Both the position numbers and the translations under genes were made by a program. Below the pieces are notes generated by a model. The model ran no database searches. It was not told the origin of the DNA and saw nothing but the letters and a program-made list of their open reading frames with translations. From Archivesica marissinica (Eukaryota; Mollusca; Bivalvia; Venerida; Vesicomyidae), in contig CM026400.1 in assembly GCA_014843695.1 (NCBI GenBank), forward strand, positions 18,808,007 to 18,872,006: 64,000 bases of DNA. Direction: 5' to 3'. How positions within the stretch are numbered: position 1 is the stretch's first letter; each line of letters opens with the position of its first letter. This document shows positions 40,401 to 49,400 of the stretch, in pieces.

Positions 40401-43400
40401 ATAAACACAATTGAAATAAACACTATTGAAATAAACATCATTGAAATAAACACAATTGAAATAAACATCATTGAAATAAACACTATTGAAATAAACATCA
40501 TTGAAATAAACATCATTGAAATAAACACAATTGAAACAAACATCATTGAAATAAACACAATTGAAATAAACATCATTGAAATAAACACAATTGAAATAAA
40601 CATCATTGAAATAAACACAATTGAAATAAACATCATTGAAATAAACACAATTGAAATAAACACAATTGAAATAAACACAATTGAAATAAACACAATTGAA
40701 ATAAACATCATTGAAATAAACACAATTGAAATAAACATCATTGAAATAAACACAATTGAAATAAACATCATTGAAATAAACATCATTGAAATAAACAATA
40801 GTGAATAAACACAATTGAAATAAACACCATTGAAATAAACACAATTGAAATAAACACAATTGAAATAAACACAATTGAAATAAACACAATTGAAATAAAC
40901 ATCATTGAAATAAACACAATTGAAATAAACACCATTGAAAAGTCCCTATAACTATTTCAGATTAATAAAGGACACACGTTTGTGTGATTTACCTTCTAAC
41001 TAACTTATTAAACTCTAGCGATGAATACAAGTCAAATATGTCGTGTGATTTCATTAGATCTGTGCCGTTATGCCACTATTCAAATGAAATTCAATAACAT
41101 ATTTCCAGAGGTTTCAGCTTCAAATATATAAATAAAACATTAATAAATTGTCGTCTGCTACAAATATTTAAACTATTTATACCCTTTTCTTTACCCAGCA
41201 TGCAGAGTTAACCTGGTTCTGCTTCTTCAAAGCTAGCTACTATAGACAGTACAAGTCTTACCCACATTCTATTGTACGTACCTATCGGTCGTGGACATTC
41301 CCCTGCGAACCTGATCTCTGTTTGACATATTTTGACCACTGTGACCTTTGTCAAATGACCGTTCACCACCAGTGAATGCCATTTCATGATAACCTTGACC
41401 ATTGTTAAATAACTGTTCATCACCTCTGAATGCCACTCTGTCACAACCTTGCCCGTTGTTAAATGACCTTTCTTCTCTGAATGGCACGTCATATGACCTT
41501 GCTTCACTTCGGTATGACCTTTCACGCCCTCTGTGACCGTTACCATGCAACTTTTCTTCCATCAACACCGCACCAGTTCGTTCACCATCACTGAAACATG
41601 GTTACAAAACAACAATCTCAAATTTTATTTACAATGAAATAATTAGATTTTTTTTTTTTTTTTTAAATTATTTTAAATATGTTTAGTTGTTTAATCACTC
41701 TGTTACCTAGTTATGGCCCCAGACAAACAATTTAACTCTTTTAGTTGTTATCAGTTCACAGGCATTAAGTCTGGAGATGATGGAACAAACTAGACACAAT
41801 TTGCAGAAAAGTCATGCAGGGCTCATTTTTAGGTCCGAATTTTTGGGAGAAGTGAGAACGCACGCGATCGCATCCTTAAATGGTGTTAATTTATAAATTT
41901 CAAACAAAATATGGTTAAAATGCACAGTATGACCAGTAAATACAACACATGAATAGAAGGAGTGCTTTATAATGAACCAGTGTATCTTACCTGACAAAAT
42001 CTTGTATGAAATTTAGAAGAAAAAATCGGTTTGACAAATTTTTTATATTATGGCCCAAATATCATAATGTTGTGTATCACAAAGCCCCTACCTGTGCTGA
42101 TCCGGTTGAACCCTATCTTCTAACAGTAGGGCACCAGTACGTCCTGTACTGGCATCAAAGGCTCCATCTTGAACCTGGCCCCTTCCAGTAAGACCTTTCT
42201 GAGCTTTAACGTTATTCGAACCTCCATCTCTTTCCAATCTTCTAGCTCTATTGAAATCATCTTCATCCCTCCTACTATTCCGTCTATCCCCTTCATCAAA
42301 GACCCTATCTGTATTTCTGTCCCTTTCAAAGTGTCCTCTATCGGAACATTGATCGCTATCATCGACTATATCATTAGAATTCTTTGATGGATGACCTCTA
42401 TCAGAATATTCCAATTGATCATCAATAACCCTATTTTCCCTCTTGGTATTTGTATGACCCTTCCTTACGCCTATAGGCTTTGAATGATAGCCCCTATTTT
42501 CTCTACTGTCATCTGTATATCTTAATTGATCTCTTTCATCATCTAACTCTTCACCATCTTGCAGCAATACAGTATCCGAACGACTGCGGTAGTCCCTATC
42601 ACCTTCCCTTAATACAGTTCGTTCTTCACGATTGTTCCTTAAAAATGGCTGGTTTTCCCGATCGTCCTTTAAAACAGGTCGTTTTTCATGATCGTCCCTA
42701 AAACGATCTTCTCTTAGAACAGGTCCATGCTTGTCCCTTAATACAGCCTGTTCTTTACAATCATCCCAAACATGCCTACGATCTTCCTGGTCTTCTCTTA
42801 ACACAGGTCGTTCTACACGATTGTCCCTCGTATGCCTACGTTCTTCCCTTAGAATAGGCTGTTCTTCACGGTCATCTCTTAACACAGGTCGTTCTACACG
42901 ATTGTCCCTAGTATGTCTACGATCTTCCCTTAGTATAGGCTGTTCTTCACGGTCATCTCTTAACACAGGCCGTTCTACACGATTGTCCCTCGTATGCCTA
43001 CGATCTTCCCGGTCATCTCTTAACACAGGTCGTTCTACACGATTGTCCCTCGTATGCCTACGTTCTTCCCTTAGAATAGGCTGTTCTTCACGGTCATCTC
43101 TTAACACAGGTCGTTCTACACGATTGTCCCTCGTATGCCTACGTTCTTCCCTTAGAATAGGCTGTTCTTCACGGTCATCTCTTAACACAGGTCGTTCTAT
43201 ACGATTATCCCTCGTATGCCTACGATCTTCCCGGTCATCTCTTAACACAGGTCGTTCTACACGATTGTCCCTCGTATGCCTACGATCTTCCCGGTCATCT
43301 CTTAACACAGGTCGTTCTTCATGATCGTCCCTAGCATGTCTACGATCTTCCCTTAGAAAAGCTTGTTCATCACGATCATCCCTTACAAAAGGTCCACGAT

Positions 43401-46400
43401 CTTCTCTAAACAAAGGTCCACGATCGTCTCTTAAAATAGATCCTCGATCTTCCATTAAACCTGGCCTTTCTTCACGACCGTCCCTTCGAATGGGCCCTAA
43501 CTCGCGATCCTCCCTTAAAATAGCACCACTACGACCCATAATACGATCATGGCTTCTTTCTTTAGAACCTATACTTTCAGTACATCTGTCATCTTCAATA
43601 TATCTATGATCATCACGTCCTGAATCACTATCCTGTCTTGTGGCACTACCACGTCTAGACTGGCTACCATGTCTCGAGAAACTACCATCTCTATGTTCCT
43701 TATCATGCCGCACATGATCACCGTGTTTCGATCGACCATCACGTTTCAAATTGCTCTCACCTCCTATTTTTACATCCTGTTTTGTATGATTACTACGTCT
43801 GGTATCTATTGAGATATCTTCCTCTTGAGAATAATCATTACATCTCAAATGATTCCTATGTCTTGAATGTTCACCATGTCTTGAATGCTCGACATGTCTT
43901 GAAAGATCTTTATGCCTTGCATGTTTCCGATCCTGTTTCATATTACTATGATCTTCATCTGCACCATATTCGTTGTCTCTGACTCCATCTCGTCTTCCAT
44001 CTCCACTCCTATCTCTTCCTTCTGTAACAGAGTTAGGAATGCATGTATGACAACATATTTGTATATTGATTGATTGATTGATTTTGGCTTAAAGTTCAGT
44101 TTCTAAGCCTGTTAGTTTTGAGATGTTTTGTGGGAATTGTCAGCCAACTGAGTTAATCAACACTGCACATCACCGAGAGTTAGTGTGAGGCGAGATAGTG
44201 AGAGATGAGATAGTGAGAGACGAGATAGTGAGAGACGAGATAGTGAGAGACGAGATAGTGAGAGACGAGATAGTGAGAGATGAGAAAGAGAGAGACACGA
44301 TAGTGAGAGATGAGATAGTGAGAGACGAGATAGTGAGAGACAAGATAGTGAGAGACGAGATAGTGAGAGATGAGATAGTGAGAGATGAGATAGTGAGAGA
44401 TGAGATAGTGAGAGATGAGATGAGAAAGTGAGAGACGAGATTGTGAGAGACGAGATAGTGAGAGATGAGATAGTGAGAGATGAGATAGTGAGAGATGAGA
44501 TAGTGAGAGATGAGATAGTGAGAGACAAGATAGTGAGAGATGAGATAATGAGAGATGAGAAAGTGAGAGATGAGATAGTGAGAGATGAGATAGTGAGAGA
44601 TGAGATAGTGAGAGATGAGATAATGAGAGATGAGATAGTGAGAGATGAGATAGTGAGAGATGAGATAGTGAGAGATGAGATAGTGAGAGGCGAGATAGTG
44701 AGAGATGAGATAGTGAGAGATGAGATAGTGAGAGATGAGATAGATGAGATAGTGAGAGATGAGATAGTGAGAGATGAGATAGTGAGAGACAAGATAGTGA
44801 GAGAATGAAATGATTGGAGCTTGGCCCATAGTTGAGCTTGCAAATCAGATTGCAATTCGGAGTACAGATTAATGAATATAGACTGCTTGTCTTAATCCAC
44901 AGTAAATGAAGAACCCAACATCTGTGTTAGTGTTGACTTACACAGTACCTACAGATAGTAAATGCCTTCAAGTCTGATCAAACTAAGCTTGCACCGACTG
45001 GAACATGCGAGTTTCTTATGATGGAAATCGTACGATCTGCATATATTACAGTACTTACAGATTATTGTAGTACAGTGTGCCTATTGCTTATCAGCACTGA
45101 GCAGTATGGTTTGACTGTATGCAGTATGGTTTGACTGTATGCAGTATGGTTTGACTGTATGCAGTATGGTTTGACTGTATGCAGTATGGTTTGACTGTAT
45201 GTAGTACAGTGTGCCTATTGCTTATAAGCACTGAGCAGTATGGTTTGACTGTATGTAGTACAGTGTGCCTATTGCTTATCAGCACTGAGCAGTATGGTGT
45301 GACTGTATGTAGTACAGTGTGCCTATTGCTTATAAGCACTGAGCAGTATGGTTTGACTATATGTAGTACAGTGTGCCTATTGCTTATCAGCACTGAGCAG
45401 TATGGTTTGACTGTATGTAGTACAGTGTGCCTATTGCTTACCAGCACTGAGCAGTATGGTTTGACTATATGCAGTATGGTTTGACTGTATGTAGTACAGT
45501 GTGCCTATTGCTTATCAGCACTGAGCAGTATGGTTTGACTGTATTTAGTATGGTTTGACTGTATGCAGTATGGTTTGACTGTATTTAGTATGGTTTGACT
45601 GTATGCAGTATGGTTTGACTGTATGCAGTATGGTTTGACTGTATGCAGTATGGTTTGACTGTATGTAATATGGTTTGACTGTATGCAGTATGGTTTGACT
45701 GTATGCAGTATGGTTTGACTGTATGCAGTATGGTTTGACTGTATGTAATATGGTTTGACTGTATGCAGTATGGTTTGACTGTATGCAGTATGGTTTGACT
45801 GTATGCAGTATGGTTTGACTGTATGTAATATGGTTTGACTGTATGCAGTATGGTTTGACTGTATGCAGTATGGTTTGACTGTATGCAGTATGGTTTGACT
45901 GTATGTAATATGGTTTGACTGTATGCAGTATGGTTTGACTGTATGCAGTATGGTTTGACTGTATGCAGTATGGTTTGACTGTATGTAATATGGTTTGACT
46001 GTATGCAGTATGGTTTGACTGTATGCAGTATGGTTTGACTGTATGCAGTATGGTTTGACTGTATGTAATATGGTTTGACTGTATGCAGTATGGTTTGACT
46101 GTATGCAGTATGGTTTGACTGTATACATGCAGTATAGTTTGACTGTTATGTAGTACAGTGTGCCTATTGCTTAACTAAACTCAGATTGCATAACATCTTT
46201 TAAAATAAACCCACAAGTTCACTAACGTATGAATTCAAAATGGCGAAAAAAATAGGACCTGATGTTCCAGTATTGTCACATAATTGACATGTGACCTGGT
46301 AAAGCCAAGCATTTGACTTTCCCCATTGCAAAAAATAAACAAATATTTCTTCGCATATATCTCTGTGTAAGGGATTTTTAGGGTACATGTGAATAAGACT

Positions 46401-49400
46401 TATGAAAATCATCAACATTAACATATTTTCGAAATAAAATGTGAATATTGATCTGATTTTGGTCATTTCTGTGCTGGCATTCTTAGCTTCTACAATATAA
46501 TCCAAGTACCTGCTACTGACAGCGATGACATCATTTACAAACAAATTCTAAAACAGGTGGGGTACGGAAATAGGGTGGTTAGTTTAAACTTTAGTTATCT
46601 TACAACGACTGCGAAACAAGTTTTAACAACTTATATTAATCACTCTCATTGGCGTGGATGAAAGCGTAAATGTGGTCATTCGTGTGGGAGAAAACCGAAG
46701 TACCCGGAGAAAACCCACCTGTCCGATCTGGCGACCACCATACCATCTCACATACTTCCAGGTCCGAGGATCGAACTCGGGTTGCATTGGTGAGAAGCGA
46801 GCGCGCTAACCACTGCGCTAATCGGACAGCCTAGAGTGATGGACGACATGATGAATAAACTAAGTTAAACTAAAATAATACTAAGTTAAACGCGGGGGGA
46901 AAAAATAAAATATTGCTATCGTCTTCTGTCTTGGAGTGACGAGTAAATAAATAGAACTTGAACACTAACGAGATCGACGCAATACAAAACCACATGACTG
47001 TATGCACATTACACATCACCTTCTCTGTACTGATTGTCCGAATATGTTGCTTCACCTTCTTCATCATCGTAAATCTCACCATCTTCTATTAGATCATCAC
47101 AAGCTCTTTCTGGATCATCTACTTCCACTCCGAAATCATTGGCTATGTCCTCGTTAAGAACCGCACCATGTCCCCTTTCATCGTCCAGTCTTCTGTGTTC
47201 TTGTTCCTTTTCATCGTCAAGTCTTCTGTCTTCATGTTCCCTTTCATCGTCAAGTCTTCTGTCGTCATGTCCCCTTTCATCGTCAAGTCTTCTGTCTTCA
47301 TGTCCCCTTTCATCGTCCAGTCTTCTGTGTTCTTGTTCCCTTTCATCCTCAGGTCTCTTGTGATCATGCCTGGATTCTGAATCATTATTTCTATCACTTC
47401 CATGTCTGAAAAGGAATTTAAACAAATATTGGATAGCACTTTAATCCTTTCCTGTATAGATTATGTTATGTTATATTTCGGGTTTTACGCCTGCATCAGC
47501 ACCATTTCGGGCTATATCGCCGGCGGGCAGTTTACTTAACAACACCTTTCCTGGGCAGGCTCCAGCGGTTAACCAGTACTTGGGTGCACCAACCTCCGTA
47601 AGAAACTGCCAACTTTTTCATATAAATGAGACACGGCCTGAGCGGGGCTCGAACCCGTGACCTTTCCTGTATAGAGACATATGCTTATGCAGCTGTATAA
47701 TCATACAACTGGCAGCCATTCACATATCATAATCAATGGATAAACAGTCATACAGACGGATCTTTAGCCCAGTGGTAAAACACTGGACCGGTAATCATGG
47801 GATCGCAGGTTCGATCCCCCGTCTGACCCTAATAAAATTAACAGTCTTTCAGATGGGACTTTAAACCGAGGTCTCGTGTCGGTGCTTTACATCGTGCACG
47901 TAAAAGAACCGGAGGAGACTTTGGAATGGGTCTCTGTCTGTATCATTGCACTATCCTCCAAAATCTAAAATGACCAATCTCTTCAGGAGGCGTCGCTCAT
48001 ATGGGCAACCGGTAGCGACGATAAATAAACGTAAAACACACACACATCATCATGTCTACGCAACCTCAATAGAAATTACTGGAAATGTAGTTTTTCGGTT
48101 GTATCCACTGCCTGTGTGTCGGGTTTAAAGTCGCACCCAACAGCTTAGGTCATATGGCGACTCTCCAGCTAGTATCTGTGGAGAAAGATACTGGGTAGAA
48201 CCACGGACCTTCCACAAGCCAACTGGATAGCATCCTCACTTGAAACAATTCCGACACCCCCAGTTGGATTCGCATCTACAGCGGTCAGGGGCAAGTGATT
48301 TGAAGTCAATTACCTCAACATGTCCACTCGGCCAAGGAGACCTCCTTATCAACTACAAAATTGACATTACTACATGTATATGACAGTGGCTGCTGGTGTT
48401 CTAAGTCCCAAAGATAAACAAACCTTGTCCCATGTGCTCTCCTCTTTCCACCATGATGATTGCTCCTGGGCGATCGTTTCTTATCCTTTTTGTCATTCTG
48501 CCTATCTTCAGATTCATGTCTATGATCGTGTCTATGCCGGTGTCTGTGTTTGTGCTCATGCCTTCTTCTATCGCTTTCACATCTTCCTGTCTCACACGGT
48601 TCGTTATCTAGTGCTTCTGATTGGTTGGTGTGAAGATCAACTGGATTCTGATTGGCTAATGGAATTGGTTGCTGAAAACATATAATTAGGGAAAACACTA
48701 TATATCACTATTGCATTGAGGGTAATACTTGGTTAGAATCGCTCGGCATGTTTCACTCATTTTGCACTAATTATTGACAAGTTTAAGTTTGTCTAAATAT
48801 GTTAGTTGAACGTAATTATTATGATGAGCCATTTATCCAATGATTGGTTGATTGCCGACAAGTGTGTACCTGTAGTGAACATACGGTCACGGTGTGTACT
48901 GATAGTGAACATACTGTCACGGTGTGTACTTATAGTGAACATACTGTCACGGTGTGTACCTATAGTGAACATACTGTCACGGTGTGTACTTATAGTGAAC
49001 ATACTGTCACGGTGTGTACCTATAGTGAACATACTGTCACGGTGTGTACCTATAGTGAACATACTGTCACGGTGTGTACTTATAGTGAACATACTGTCAC
49101 GGTGTGTACTTATAGTGAACATACTGTCACGGTGTGTACCTATAGTGAACATACTGTCATGGTGTGTACTTATAGTGAACATACTGTCACGGTGTGTACC
49201 TATAGTGAACATACTGTCATGGTGTGTACTTATAGTGAACATACTGTCACGGTGTGTACCTATAGTGAACATACTGTCACGGTGTGTACTTATAGTGAAC
49301 ATACTGTCATGGTGTGTACCTATAGTGAACATACTGTCACGGTGTGTACTTATAGTGAACATACTGTCACGGTGTGTACCTATAGTGAACATACTGTCAC

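Larger units (their letters stand above)
47443..48115. mobile_element. piggyBac-like MITE interrupted by two SINEs, intron 2
   Basis: The left end TTAATCCTTTCC is a diverged form of the TTAA-CCCTTTCC end at 7707 and 15921. The interior GGCAGCCATTCACATATCAT and GGATAAACAGTC matches those copies, and AGAAATTACTGGAAATG follows the second SINE. The right terminus was not found. SINE B entered at 47461 and SINE A at about 47751. Confidence 0.7.

Noticed and set aside
44157..44855. RDEIVRDE repeat ORFs as coiled-coil proteins
   Set aside because: 15-bp satellite in intron 3; both strands are open.
46200..46544. 114-codon ORF in intron 3 as a gene
   Set aside because: No recognisable family and no supporting context; it lies within drosha intron 3.
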